A stretch of 64,000 nt of DNA, taken from contig NC_133333.1 in NCBI RefSeq assembly GCF_042186555.1, positions 66,905,555 to 66,969,554 on the forward strand, read 5' to 3'. The stretch is from Aquarana catesbeiana. Lineage: Eukaryota > Chordata > Amphibia > Anura > Ranidae. Numbering within the stretch: position 1 is the stretch's first letter; each line of letters begins with the position of its first letter. The notes beneath the pieces are model-generated. The model saw nothing but the letters and a program-made list of their open reading frames with translations. It searched no databases and had not been told where the DNA came from. The translations under genes and the position numbers were made by a program. Positions 42,628 to 54,660 of this stretch are shown here, one piece after another.

Positions 42628-42843
42628 GGACAGTTTGCCCCGCCCTGAATCCAAGGGAGAGGGGGTTTCCCTGAGCTGTAATTCTATTATTACATGTGCT
42701 TGAATAAAGAGTCTGATGTTTTTCACCCTACACTTAGTTACAGCTAATGACTGGGTGGACTAAAGGGTCTTGGATCATGTGGTAAAGGACAGAGGAAGCA
42801 TTTACGGTGGACATAGTCTTGTTGAGGACAGAGGTCCGTTACA
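42628..42843 (+). repeat. Partial LTR (3' half) before gag
   Basis: From GGGACAGTTTGCCCC to GGTCCGTTACA it matches the 3' half of the LTRs. It keeps an extra ~35 bp with GAATAAAGAGTC, a poly(A) signal that the two outer LTRs lack. Confidence 0.82.
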
Positions 42844-42955
42844 GCTGGGTTCTTTCAGGACTTTGAACATCAATGCAGACTACTGGGGGTCCCGCCCGCA
42901 GACTGGACCCGCCATAGAGTAGGACTGCTGGAGGGGGGCAGCTGAGGCTTATCAT

Positions 42956-43680
42956 ATGATGGACCCTCTTAAGAAACGTAGCTATGAGGACCTAAAACGG
43001 GCAATAGTGGACTATTATGCTGTATCGCCAGAGGCATATTAGGCCCAATTCCAGACTACCCCTCGGGTCCCTGAGACCTCCTTCAAAATGTTTGCGCACA
43101 AGCTGTCCGTAGCATGCTGCCGATGGCTGGAAGGGGAGAAGGCCACCTCCCCTGAGGGGATCAATCATACAGGCTGTCCTGAAGGAACCATTCTTTTTTA
43201 TGTGCCCCCCGAGCTCCGACAGTGGGTGCAGGAACGAAAACCTGCCACCCTAGAGGAAGCTGCAGCCTTAGCGGATGAGGCCCTCTTGATCAACACACAA
43301 TGGCGGAATCTCCCAAGGCACCCCGAGTTCCCAGGGTGTCCAGCCCCACCTCTGGGCTCTCCATGCCTCCCCATAGTTGGATGTATCCCCAGGCAGCACC
43401 AACCCCTCGGGTCAGACTACCACACCACCCGATCCCCCCACAGTGGACCGCAAGACCCACCTTGGAAAGGCGCCGTTTTGGCTATGGGCAGCCTGGTCAC
43501 TATCAGGCCAGCTGCCCTGCCAGAACCAAGACTCTCGGACCTAGCCCTGGCATTCCAGTACATTATGTGGATCTGTACCAAGCTCCCGAGGACCTGACGC
43601 CACCCCCCTTCAGACTGGTGTTCCTCTTCTGCCGACTGGGACACCCTTCCAGGAGTCTTTGGCTTACAACCTGCTGAGGC
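42956..43680 (+). pseudogene. Gmr1-like Gag with SCAN-like domain, broken
   Basis: The frame starts MMDPLKKRSYEDLKRAI. The motifs SYEDLKRAI, ETSFKMFAHKL and PATLEEAAALADEAL over about 110 residues are the SCAN-like arrangement known from Gmr1-like Gag, the accepted source of vertebrate SCAN domains. A stop interrupts at about 43040. A frame shift follows near 43300. A degenerate zinc knuckle (FGYGQPGHYQASC, with Cys lost) lies near 43480. Confidence 0.78.
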
Positions 43681-43687
43681 ACCTACA

Positions 43688-44002
43688 TTGCTTCTCCAAG
43701 GAAAGCACCTAGAGGTCACCGTGGACGGTCAAAAGGCGATTCCGAGATTTGGTGCGTTCCTCAAGATTGTGGACCCACGAGTTGTGCACCCTGGCGCTCT
43801 CCAGCCCGGCCCAGGAATAGTGATCCAATTGGCAGATGGCACCAAACGCTTCATTCCCCTCGCTACTGTCACCCTGGACTATGGACTGGGGCCCAAGCGC
43901 TGTGATGTAAGAGTAATGGGAGGATTGCCTGCAGATGTGTTTCTTGGGAATGATGTCGGTGACCTTCAGTGTCTCTTTGTCAGGGCTGTCAAGCGAAATT
44001 AA
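43688..44002 (+). pseudogene. Retropepsin-like protease region
   Basis: This frame lies between Gag and integrase. It has a VTVDGQKA start, LATVTLDYGLG and MGGLPADVFLGND, the last matching the flap-to-C-terminal pattern of Gypsy proteases. The usual DTG is not present in the readable part, so the enzyme is incomplete. Confidence 0.55.
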
Positions 44003-44399
44003 GCCCACCGGGAAGCCACCCAGCAGAAGGAGGAGCTCAAGCACCTGGATGGAAATCTGATGCCTGCGGAGAGTGACCCTTCCCCAACGCCTACCACTAG
44101 TTGAGTAACCTGGGATTAGGATCAGTTTAACCAGGACTTAACCACTGACCCTACTCTGACGGACTTCTGGACCCAGGTAGGGCTGCCAGGTTCGGGAGCT
44201 GGTGACTAATAAGTGCAGGAAAATGGATTATTATACTGAATTGTAGAAATCGCTCCCGCAGGCGGACCCCAGACCATTACCAAGCAGCTGATAGTGCCCC
44301 AGCAGTTCTGGGCCTAACTGCTACCCCTGGCCCACGACATTCCCATGGAGGGTAATCAAGGGAAGTTACGGAAGAAAACGGACAGAAAAACGGTTAGCC

Positions 44400-45400
44400 C
44401 AGGCCTTCTATTGGCCCAGGATGTCCCAAGCGGTAGCCCACTATTGTCGCACCTGCGATCTAGTCAGCAACATGGGAGGACGGGTGGCCAATGAGCCCCC
44501 CTGCAACCCTTGCCCATCATTGAGGAGCCACTTCAGCGGATAGCTATCGTCATCCTGGGACTCTCTCCAGCAAAACTCAAAAGTGGTACATCCTGAACCA
44601 TGGTGGATTATGCTATCTGTTATCCTGAACCAGTGGCCCTCTCCAACATCACAGCGCCCAAAGTCGCAGAAGCCCTAGTTACAATATTCACACGAGTGGG
44701 CTTTCCAGCCGAAATTCTGTCAGACCAAGTTACACAGTTTATGTCCGATGTGATTTAGTCCCTCTGGCAGACCTGTGGGGTGAGGGCTATCCAGACCACC
44801 CCCTATCACCCCCAAACCAACAGACTGTGTGTGCGTTTCAACGGGACCCTGAAGGCCATGCTACGTACCTTTATCGACCAGGAACCAGACTGGGAACGGT
44901 ACCTCCCCCACCTTCTATACACCTACTGGGAGGTCCCACAGGAATCCACTGGGTTTTCTGTTTGAGCTGCTATATGGGAGGAAGGTCCGAAGCCCCCTGA
45001 CCCTGCTGAAAGAATACTGGGAGCGCCAACTACACAATACAGAAGTTCCTGTGGTCCCCTGTGTCCCAGAACTGCATGAGCGAACGGGCCAACTTGCTGG
45101 GCTCGCGGGGGACCACCTCAAGGCTGCCCAAACCCGCCAAAAGACGCGGTATGACCTCAAAGCTCGAACCCATTAATTTGCTGAGAGCCAACAGATCCTC
45201 ATGATAGTGCCAAATCCCCAAAACAAATTACAATTTACATGGGAGGGACCCTTTCGAATCATCAAGAAGTTAAATGAGACCAACTATGTTCTCACGCTGG
45301 ATGATTGGGGGGAAGTGGCAAAAGACCGTGCACGTCAATATGAACAAGGAATACCATAACAGAAACCTTCCCATCCTGGTGGTCTGCCCCCTACCCTCTG
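44400..45400 (+). pseudogene. Integrase, broken, upstream of RT
   Basis: A zinc-binding remnant (HYCRTCDL region) near 44440 precedes the core. The core reads MVDYAICYPE (first Asp) near 44600, SDQVTQFMSD (second Asp) near 44720 and TPYHPQTNRLCVRFNG near 44800. The catalytic Glu of the usual G-L-x-E-R-F is changed. The C-terminal part near 45220-45330 (FTWEGPFRII) is typical. Stops and shifts are numerous. Confidence 0.8.
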
Positions 45401-45419
45401 AAGAAGATGACAAAGTTCT

Positions 45420-46790
45420 GCTTGATCTCCTGGAGGTAGCTCGCCACTAGGCTGACTTACATCAGGTACCCTTGGGCCCCCAGCTCAGCCAGGAACAGCA
45501 GGTGTCCATGAAGGCCGTTGTGCACCATCGCCGTCCCATCTTTTCCTCTCGGCCCAGAAGGACGACCCTCACCGCTCATGTAGAAACCTTGCAAACCCCG
45601 CCCATCCAACAAGCCCCTTACCGAGTTCAAGAAGCTGTCCGGAACACCATATAACAAGAACTGAACAAATGTTGGACCTGGGAATTATCCAACCCTCCCA
45701 AAGTCCTTAGGCCTCACCTGTTCTTGTACCCAAGAAAGATGGCACCATTCGATCTAGTGTAGACTACCGACGTCTTAATGACCACACCGTTATTGACGCC
45801 TACCTGGTGCTCTGTATAGATGACTTGCTGAACCGTCTGGCTGGGGCCCGCTATGTCACTACCCTGTACTTGAGCAAGGGTTACTGTCAAATCTCCTTAC
45901 AGAGGGAAGGGAGGGAACTTTCCACCTTCATTACCCCCTTTGGGCTGTTTGAATTTCTCAGCATGCCCTTTGGGATGAAGAATGCCCCTGCCACCTTCCA
46001 GCACATGGTGGATCAGTTGCTGCAGGGCTGCCAAGACTTTGCCTGCGCCTACTTGATGACATTGCCATCTTCAGTGATCCATAGGAAGACCACCTCTGGC
46101 ATGTGGGCACCATCCTAGACCTAATTACAGGGGCCAACCTCACTATCCAGCCCAATAAGTGCCAGATGGGAATGCCCGAGGTTTAATACTTGGGATACCA
46201 GGTGTGGGGAGGCAGACTGAGCCCTCAACCAGCTAAAATCGAAGCCATTAGGGACTCCTCAGAATAGGGAGCAGGTTATGGCCTTTTTGAGCACTGCTAA
46301 CTATTATTGCAAATTTGTTCCCCATTTCAGCACAATTGCCAAGCCACTGACGGACCTGACCAAGAAGACTATGTCCAAGGTGGTGACTTGGACCATGGCC
46401 TGCCAGACTGCCTTTGACCAGCTGAAATATGCCCGTGATGCCGTCCTGGCAGCTCCAAACTACAAACGAAGGTTCATTGTACAGACAGATGCCTCCACAT
46501 ATGGGCTGGGAGCTGTCCTCAGCCAGGTAAATGAGGAGGGAGAGGAGCACCCAGTGGTCTTTCTTAGCCAAAAGTTGCTGGACAGGGAGGTGGCCTATGC
46601 CACCATCGAAAAGGAGTGCCTGGCTGTATGGGCCTTAAAAAAACTGCAACCCTATATGTACGGCAGGGAGTTCACCATTCTCGCAGACCACAACACTCTC
46701 ATCTGGCTGAATCGGGTCTCAGGGGATAACGGCCGCCTGCTAAGGTGGCGTTTGGCCTTACAACCGTACAACTTCACTATTCAGTACTGA
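45420..46790 (+). pseudogene. Reverse transcriptase and RNase H, broken
   Basis: The RT part shows YRVQEAVR, DYRRLNDHT, TPFGLFEFLSMPFGMKNAP and FQHMVDQLL. The first catalytic Asp (LDLSKG) reads LYLSKG. A base loss just before 46057 shifts the YLDD box out of frame. The RNase H connection begins near 46270, with FIVQTDAS, YATIEKECLAVWALK and ADHNTLIWL, and ends at 46790 close to the PPT. The last 170 codons are open and best preserved. Confidence 0.88.
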
Positions 46791-46904
46791 AGGGGGAGCC
46801 AACACCAAAATGCAGATGGGCTCTCTCATCAACAAGATTTCCAGCAAAGCCCAGCAACCCACAAGAGCCTCTAGGGTAGCCTGTTGAGGTTCCCCTTTTG
46901 GCAC

Positions 46905-46928
46905 TCGTAAAGTGGAGGGGGGAAGGGT
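46905..46928 (+). promoter_or_regulatory. Polypurine tract of the Gmr1-like element
   Basis: GTAAAGTGGAGGGGGGAAGG lies directly before the TGTCATGG start of the right LTR. Confidence 0.75.
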
Positions 46929-47383
46929 TGTCATGGGGACCCTACTTCCCCTGATTGCCCTACTGCACCCTAGCACCAGCCCTACAAGTGTTTGTGCCAA
47001 GTGTCACTGGGATGGGAGTCACTTTCGGTGTGGTTGTATTCAATTGTCCTGTTGTGTCTGTCGGCCTTGGGAGAAAAGTATATTATGGCATGTATGTCTG
47101 TCTATATGTGGAGGGGGAGGGACTCCTCCAGCAGCCCCTCCCTGCTGATAAGACTGTTTACTGATGAGTTGTTTGAATACACCTGACCTTGTGTGTCTAT
47201 TGTTATTGGACAATTTACCCCGCCCTGAATCCAAGGGAGGGGGCGTGTCCCTGAGTTGTATTTCACCCTACACTGAGTAACGGCTAGTGACTGGGTGGGC
47301 TAAGGGGTCTTGGATCGTGTGTTACCGGACAGAGGAAGCATTTATGGCGGACATAGTCCTGTTGAGAACAGAGGTCCCTTACA
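46929..47383 (+). repeat. Right LTR of the Gmr1-like element
   Basis: It is nearly the same as 42107-42552 and is followed by GGGGG. Confidence 0.88.
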
Positions 47384-47456
47384 GGGGGAAATGTAAGATA
47401 CCTGTAGTAGGTACAAGGGCGGATCCAGAGTCTAGTCTCGGGAGGGGCACTGCCAA

Positions 47457-47675
47457 AAAATAAGGTGTTGCTTATAACGCAAAAAATAAAAAACTAGCAG
47501 AGATGATCAAATACCACCAAAAGAAAGCTCTATTTGTGGGAAAAAAAGGACGTACATTTTAATCGGGTACAGTGTCGCACGACCGCGCAATTTCCAGACA
47601 GTTATGCAGCGCAGTATCGCAAAAAATAGCCTGGCCTTGAAGGGGGGTAAAACTTTCCACAGCTGAAGGGGTTAA
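47457..47675 (-). mobile_element. Truncated TTAA-MITE end
   Basis: GCGCAATTTCCAGACAG, GAGCTCTATTTGTGGG-type and CTGAAGGGGTTAA match the inverted end of the 31582 family. The other end is missing. Confidence 0.65.
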
Positions 47676-47907
47676 GATTGAACAAGTCAAGACTAAAAGG
47701 GCATTTTTTTTTACATACGTAATGGTACACATGTATTTTGCGATTTGACACATGACACTCATTCATTTACTCACTTTTAGAAAAATATTTTGGTGCTCTG
47801 GTGGGGGGGAGGGGCTCCCATGCAGGAGCAATGGAGATGGAACCGGTAATTGCACTGTCCGTAGCCAAAGACAGCATTAGATGACTTCTTCCTGTGTTCA
47901 CGCCGCT

Positions 47908-48115
47908 CTGCAGTGTGGAGAAGATGGAGGGAGGAGGTGGGTGTAGCCAACACTCAGGGGCGGAGGCCTGCAGTGTGGAGAAGATGGAGGGAGGAGGTGC
48001 CGGTGGGTGGGGCCAACACTCTCACTCAGGGCAAAGGCGGAAGCCTGCAGTGTGGACTGTGGAGAAGATGGAGGGAGGAGGTGCCGGTGGGTGGCATATT
48101 GCCCTGTTGCCCCCC
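47908..48115. repeat. Minisatellite of about 75-bp units
   Basis: GAAGATGGAGGGAGGAGGTG occurs three times at increasing spacing, each after CTGCAGTGTGGA. The open frames in it are repeat artefacts. Confidence 0.9.
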
Positions 48116-48129
48116 CTGGATCCACCCCT

Positions 48130-49019
48130 GTAGTGTCCGAAGTGGAGCTTGTGTGCTGAGGATTTAGACAAAATGTAGTTAGGCAGATCAGGTTGGTAAC
48201 AGATCAGGCAAAGCAGTACACATTCAAAATCAAAATCCAGAGAGTGGTCAGACAGGCAGAGGTCATATACGAGCTGGTGGTGAAGTACAAAATCAGCAAG
48301 CTAGAGAGTGGTCAAAAATTGAGGCAGAAGTCCATACAAGGTAATCAGAATCATAGCACTATCACTACACCCAGGGAGCTAGTCCACACAAACAGGCATG
48401 AAGTGCTGCTATTTATGGGCTGCTTGATTGTACATTGTCTGCAGCTGGCAGCAGGTGGGGCTAATGAGTCCAAGGCAATGCATCAAGCTGGAAGAACATT
48501 GCAATAACTCCAGAGCTACCCGGGGCACAACAGGTAAGGCTGCAGCTGTGGAACCAGGAGCACCCTGGTTCAATGACACCCAGATACATGACAGGAGCAC
48601 TTTGTAAACCTGTTGTATTCCAATAAAGCATTGACAGTTTTCCAACTTTTTACCATTAATTGCGCTGAGGGGCATCTAGAGAGGAAAGGACCCGCCTCAA
48701 CTGCTTCCACTGCCGTATCCTGTATCACCTCCTACTAGCAAATTACTTCCCCTCATGTGCTGTAGCTGTGCGTCAAAAAATAACTTCTCTAAAGGTGTGT
48801 CTTCTACAAGCAGACTATCTTTACCTTGTTTATACCTGCTGTTGAAAAAATTGCTGATCTTTTAACCGGATCCCTCAACCCCCGGACATTCCTTTAACAT
48901 TCTAAATTGCCCCATATGGCTTATTTTCCTCTCATTTAAGTGTGTTATTTTTCTCTCTCTTTTTTTTCCTTTTCTTTTTTTCAGTTTATTCCACCTATGT
49001 CATTTCTGCTTCTTCCTTC
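48130..49019. other. No gene seen; repeat-like
   Basis: CAGATCAGGCAAAGCAG and CAGGCAGAGGTCATATAC near 48190-48270 resemble LTR-like dispersed sequence. Nothing firm is visible. Confidence 0.35.
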
Positions 49020-49314
49020 TTAACCTCCCTGGCGGTATGATTATTTCAGATTTTTTAGTCTCAAAGTGGTACCATTATTTTGCATAGAAATTTGGCATTT
49101 TATATTGGAACGGAGCCCGGCACACAGAGGCTTTGGGAGGAGGATGGAGCCCACAAACACAGTGGAGGGGGGGGACATCGCAGGATCCTGGGGACAAGGT
49201 AAGTACAATGCACCAGGATCCTGAGATGTAATTCCTAGTGTGGCTCGGGGTTACCGCTAATGGTGCTGAAATTTAACCACGATCCACACTCGGGAAAATC
49301 GCCAGGGAGGTTAA
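49020..49314 (+). mobile_element. TTAA-flanked MITE (CCTCCCTGGCG ends)
   Basis: TTAACCTCCCTGGCGGT and TCGCCAGGGAGGTTAA are inverted ends with TTAA on both sides. The 295-bp element has no coding capacity. Confidence 0.85.
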
Positions 49315-50279
49315 ATTAAATTGTACTGTGTTTGTGTTCTTGTATAAAATCAAAAAGCTCATGAATCTATGAAACCTCCCCATCCTGTGTTAAGTCTGTG
49401 GATATATTTCATTCGATCACAAAACCATTCTTACATATTCTCACACACCCATTCATCCCTTACTCACCCCATAAAAACTTCCCCCTCACAGCCATTCCCC
49501 AACTTTCCCTTTCTGGCCTTCTTTAGGCCTATACCGGGGACTTCTAAAGTGACCGTTCCCTCCAACCAAAGTGATATGTGTTATTTTATTTGTGATCCAT
49601 TTCTCTTGTATAGTGCTGCCAAAAAATGGGAGAGAAAACCAAATAATAATAAAAAAAGATAATCCAAAGAACAAAAAGCCTTTTATTGAACTCTTGTCGT
49701 TCCCCCCTAACCCATTACAGCCCTCTCTAGGGTTGCCACCTGTCCGGGATTCACCCCGACATTCCGTGTTTTGAAACATGTGTCCGGGTCTCTGCCCGCC
49801 TGAGACCCAGACACATTGTTCAGACCCACTGGTGGCTCATGGTGCCTGTATCTAAGCTGTGCCTTGGCTCCATACTGGACCAAGGTTTCCAATTCTCCCT
49901 CCCCATCTACGCACCCCCCTGCACTGTCAGTGGCGTGCCTCTGTCCACTCAGTGTGCTGCAGAGCTGGATGCAGACGGTACACGGGACACAGAGGCAGAG
50001 TGCTCTTCTGTGGCTCGCTGCAGAAGGGACATGGAGGTGGGGCTGAAGGCGGAGCCTCCACGTTCCCTGCTGCTCTGTTGAAAAGTGTGCAGAGATCTTG
50101 CTGGGAGCCTAGCTTTTAAAGTACGTGTTTGCGATGTCAGTATGTCAGGATATTAATGGGCTCTCACCCCCCCATACATACATACAGTCCTCACCACTCC
50201 CCCCCACCATACACTATCTATACATACAGTTCTGCCCCCCAATATACCATCCATCCAGTGCCCAGTGACAGCCCCAAAA
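49315..50279. other. No gene seen
   Basis: AT-rich DNA, then a GGGTTGCCACCTGTCCGGG block (49731-49749) that looks like a dispersed repeat. No credible frame is seen. Confidence 0.4.
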
Positions 50280-50632
50280 CATCACTGCTCTAGAGGAGAT
50301 CTGCATGGAGGAATGGGCCAACATACCAGCAACAGTGTGTGACAACCTTGTGAAGACTTACAGAAAATGTTTGACCTCTGTCATTGCCAACAAAGGATAT
50401 ATAACAAAGTATTGAGATGAACTTTTGATATTGACAAAATACTTATTTTCCACCATAATTTGCAAATAAATTCTTTACAAATCAGACAGTGTGATTGTCT
50501 GGAATTGTTTCCACATTTTGTCTCTCATAGTTGAGGTATACCTATGATGACAATTACAGGCCTCTCTCATCTTTTTAAGTGGGAGAACTTGCACAATGAG
50601 TGGCTGACTAAATACTTTTTTTCCCCCACTGT
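50280..50632 (+). mobile_element. 3' remnant of another Tc1-like transposon
   Basis: A short frame with GCATGGAGGAATGGGCC and NKGYITKY just before a stop is the C-terminus of a Tc1 transposase. A 3' inverted end (CTTTTTTTCCCCCACTGTAG) follows. The 5' part is missing. Confidence 0.75.
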
Positions 50633-50652
50633 AGTTCTCACCCCCTCATTTA

Positions 50653-51218
50653 CAGTATCTCACAAAAGTGAGTACACCCCTCACATTTTTGTAAATATTT
50701 TATTATATCTTTTCATGTGACAACGCTGAAGAAATTATACTTTGCTACACTGTAAAGTAGTGACTATTACTGCTTGTATAACAGTATAAATTTGCTGTCT
50801 CCTCAAAATAACTCAGCACAGAGCCATTAATGTCTAAACAGCTGGCAACAAAAGTGAGTACACCCCCAAGTGAAAATGTCCAAATTGGGCCATATTAGCC
50901 TTTTTCCCTCCCCGGTGTCATGTGACTCATTAGTGTCACAAGGTCGTAGGTGTGAATGGAGAGCAGGTGTGTTAACGTTTGTGTTATAGCTCTCACTCTC
51001 TCATCCTGGTCACTGCAAGTTCAACATGGCACCTCATGGCAAAGAACTCTCTGAGGATATGAAAAAAAGATGGCCTAGTCTATAAGAAGATTGCCAAGAC
51101 CCTGAAACTGAGCTGCAGTGTGATGGCCAAGACCATACAGCGGTTTTACAGGACAGGTTCCACTCAGAACAGGCCTTGCCATGGTCGTCCAAAAAAGTTG
51201 AGTGCACGTGCTCAGCGT
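50653..51218 (+). mobile_element. Mariner copy 2 (5' part only)
   Basis: The start CAGTATCTCACAAAAGTGAG and the N-terminal transposase region (MAPHGKELSED) match 31409-33190, without the MITE. It is cut at 51218 by hAT copy 2. GCCATTAATGTC at 50824 is the empty TTAA site. Confidence 0.9.
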
Positions 51219-52505
51219 TAGGTATGGGCCGAACACCCCCCTTTTCGGTTCGCAACCAGAACATGCGAACGGACCGAAAATTTGCGTGAACATTCGAACA
51301 CCGTTAAAGTCCATGGGACTCGAATGTGAGAAATCAAAAGTGTGAATTTTAAAGACTAATATGCAAGTTATTGTCCTCAAAAGGGTTTGGGGACCTAGGT
51401 GTTGCCCAAGGGGACATGTAACAATGGAAAAAAAAGTTTCAAAAACTGATGTTTTTTCAGGAGCAGTGATTTTAATGATGCTTAAAGTGAAAAAATAAAA
51501 GTGAAATATTCCTTTAAATATGGTACCTGGGGGTGTCAATAGTATGCCTGTAAAGTAGCGCGTGTTTCCCGTGCTTAGAACAGTCCCTGCACAAAATGAC
51601 ATTTCTAAAGGAATAAAAGTCGTTTAAAACTGCTTGAGGCTTTAATGTGATGTCGGGTCTCGACAATATGGATGAAAATCAGTGGGACAAATGGCATGGG
51701 TACCCCCCCCAGCCCATTACCAGGCCCTTTGGGTCTTGTATGGATATTAAGGGGAATCCTGCACCCAAATTAAAAATAGGAAAGGCGTTGGGCCCCCAGG
51801 CCCTATATACTCTGAACAGCAGTATACAGGTGGTGCAAACAAGACAGGGACTGTAGGTTTGTTCTTATGTAGAATCTGTTTGTAATTTGGAACAGGTACA
51901 TTTTGTAAGTGTTGCTCCAGCCAAAAAATATATTTTAAAGCTTTTTGGAAAACATAGGGAAGGGTTATCATCACCCCTGTAACATTTGTTTTGCTGTCTG
52001 TGCCCCTATTCAGAAGATTTCACCTCACTTTCTGTCCCAATGACAACTGGATTTTGAAAATTTGGTGTTTTTAAGGGAAACAAGGATTGGTGATAAATCA
52101 GTGGAGACACCTTTTTCCCATATTAACTCTTACAGGAGAGAATTTCCCTTCCTAGGGGTAGATTTCTTTCACTTCCTGTTGTCTCCCTCCATTTGTAAGG
52201 AAGAGTCATTTGTAAGTCGGATTTTTGAAAATAGGGGACCGCCTGTATATACTATACGGCCTGCCCTATACACTCTGCAGAAAATTGGGCCCTAGATGTT
52301 GGTAGTACCAGAACACTGTAAGCCCTCACAGTTACTCTTGGTGGGCACTGGAACGGGCCCTGCTGTGAAATATTATATCAAGAATTGTAATTACATGCCC
52401 CTGTTAAACAGGGGCAGACAAATTGGGGCTTAGGCGGTGGTGGTGGTGGTGGCACAACACTGTAAAGCCTCACAGATACTTTTGTTGAGCACAGGAACAG
52501 GCCCT

Positions 52506-52519
52506 TCTGTGAAATATTA
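52506..52519 (+). repeat. Target-site duplication of the fold-back element, left
   Basis: TCTGTGAAATATTA is repeated exactly at 54647-54660. Confidence 0.88.
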
Positions 52520-54646
52520 TGGAAGGAATGAAAGGAAAAATACCCCAGGGATTGTATGGGTGGGGGGGGGGGGGGTTGTTTAAGGGGGAGTAGTGGGTAT
52601 ATGATTGGTATAACACGGGTACCCAAAAGTAGTAAAAATATTCTTTATTCAAAAATTACAAAAATTAGATAGTTAAAAAACAATGAACAGCTCATACAAA
52701 TAATTCCTATATCATGTTTACAAAGGCTCTAGGGTAAAGAAACACATATAAACATGATATGGTAGAAACCCAACATGTTTTGGATTATTATAAGTACAAT
52801 TCCTTCTTCAGGGGTTTCCTGTGAGGATATATTGTACGATCTAGAAAAATGCATAAATAAAACATACCAATCATTATTACAAAAATACATAAATATATGC
52901 AATAGAGTATGAATGGTGGGGATAGGAGCTTGGGAAGAAAGAAAGGGAAAACAGCTAATAATGGTAGAGAGACTTACTAATTCATAAAACCGTAAGCGTA
53001 TCCTAGATAGATGAAATTTTGATGATTGATCAAATGACACTCCGAGTTCCAATCTCCATAATACCAGTCAAAATTGTCTTTTGAGAAGTAGAACGATATG
53101 TGGGCTCGTAGATTTAGGCGCCTTTTAACGCGGTGACGCTGGACGCCGCCGCGCTGAGGGAATAGTACTCGGCGCACGGTATCTCCTTGCTGTCACTCCA
53201 GTCAGCTGTTGGAGATGTGACGCTGAGCTCGGTCCGGCCCCCTCCTCACACAGCACTATCATTTGCTGTATTTCCTTGTTAAGCTGCTATTTCAATCCCC
53301 AGGTCGCAACATTTCTGTGTTGCACACTTAGACCGTACGTCTAGGAATAGGGTGATCTCACTGCAGATTCAACCATTGAGTAAGTACCTGGCTTTGTTGA
53401 CTGACCTTGTCCCCTCTTTTTTGTACTTTTATTGTTTTGTTAATCCTTACATTAATTACCTACATCATGGACACCCAAATGGTTCAATCCGTAAATACAG
53501 TTTCCAGCTGCACTGTATATTTCACAGCATCAGTTCCTGTCGGGTCTTATACAGTGTCTCTATTCAAGTTTTTTTCATCCTACTCTTTTTGGTAAATTTT
53601 ATCCCATCATCCTATTACCCTTATATGCCCCCTTTTTTAAGCAACCTATATGTATGTAAATTCACTATATATCTGTTTGCAATTTCTGGCATCTAATTAT
53701 CGCTCAACTGAGCATGTGACCATACACATACAAAATCTCAAAATCCCCCCTTTCATGACATTACATATTGTCAGCTTTCTTGTATACATTGATTTTATAC
53801 TCATACTATACCGCATATTTACATTTAGGGACCTGCACCTCTCTCCCTTTTTTGCTGTTCCTTGCGGACTCTTTGGCCTGACATATCCGACATGTCCCTG
53901 ATGTGATGTTGACTTCCACTTAGACATACTGGAGGAATTTCAGATAATGTCTAATCTGTAGCTCTAAATATATGAGCCCACATATGGTTCTACTTCTCAA
54001 AAGACAATTTTGACTGGTATTATGGAGATTGGAACTCGGCTTGTCATTTGATAAATCATCAAAATGTCATCTATCTAGGATACGCTTACGGTTTTATGAA
54101 TTAGTAAGTCTCTCTACCATTATTAGCTGTTTTCCCTTTCTTTCTTCCCAAGCTCCTATCCCCACCATTCATACTCTATTGCATATATTTATGTATTTTT
54201 GTAATAATGATTGGTATGTTTTATTTATGCATTTTTCTAGATCATACAATATATCCTCACAGGAAACCCCTGAAGAAGGAATTGTACTTATATTAATCCG
54301 AAGCATGGTGGGTTTCTACCATATCATGTTTATATGTGTTTCTTTACCCTAGAGCCTTTGTTAACATGATATAGGAATTATTTGTATGAGCTGTTCATTG
54401 TTTTTTAACTATCTAATTTTTGTAATTTTTGAAAAAAGAATATTTTTACTACTTTTGGGTACCCGTGTTATACCAATCATATACCCACTACTCCCCCTTT
54501 AACAAACCCCCCCCCCCACACCCATACAATCCCTGGGGCATTTTGCCTTTCATTCCTTCCATTAGATTTTTGGGATGAGGTGAAGGGCCTTATATACATA
54601 GATATATTTATTTCTACTGTTATTTGGTAGTCTGATATTTCATAAT
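52520..54646. mobile_element. Fold-back element with ~600-bp inverted arms
   Basis: 52520-53112 and about 53968-54563 are near-identical in opposite orientation, including matching open frames at 53052-52729 (minus) and 54029-54352 (plus). Between them lies ~850 bp of non-coding DNA. A CCTGAAGAAGGAATTGTAC phrase in each arm resembles the terminal motif of Penelope-like elements. The element carries a perfect 14-bp target duplication. A Penelope-like head-to-head insertion is my preferred reading. Confidence 0.75.
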
Positions 54647-54660
54647 TCTGTGAAATATTA
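54647..54660 (+). repeat. Target-site duplication of the fold-back element, right
   Basis: This is an exact copy of 52506-52519. Confidence 0.88.

Larger units (their letters stand above)
42107..47383 (+). mobile_element. Gmr1-like Gypsy retrotransposon (integrase before RT)
   Basis: LTRs at 42107-42552 and 46929-47383 begin TGTCAYGGG and end CTTACA or GTTACA, flanked by GGGGG (42102-42106 and 47384-47388). The interior order is Gag, protease, integrase, RT, RNase H. That order is the reverse of usual Gypsy for integrase and RT, and defines Gmr1-like elements. All frames are broken. An extra partial LTR sits between the left LTR and gag. Confidence 0.85.

Noticed and set aside
43256..43600. 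A CRISPR or other prokaryotic system
   Set aside because: No regularly spaced direct repeats with unique spacers, and no bacterial-type genes anywhere in the window.
47894..48167. Three overlapping plus-strand frames with KMEGGG repeats
   Set aside because: All are readings of the 75-bp minisatellite.
52729..54352. Pair of 107-codon frames in opposite orientation
   Set aside because: They are mirror copies in the fold-back arms. I could not show that they are translated, so they are noted only as arm similarity.
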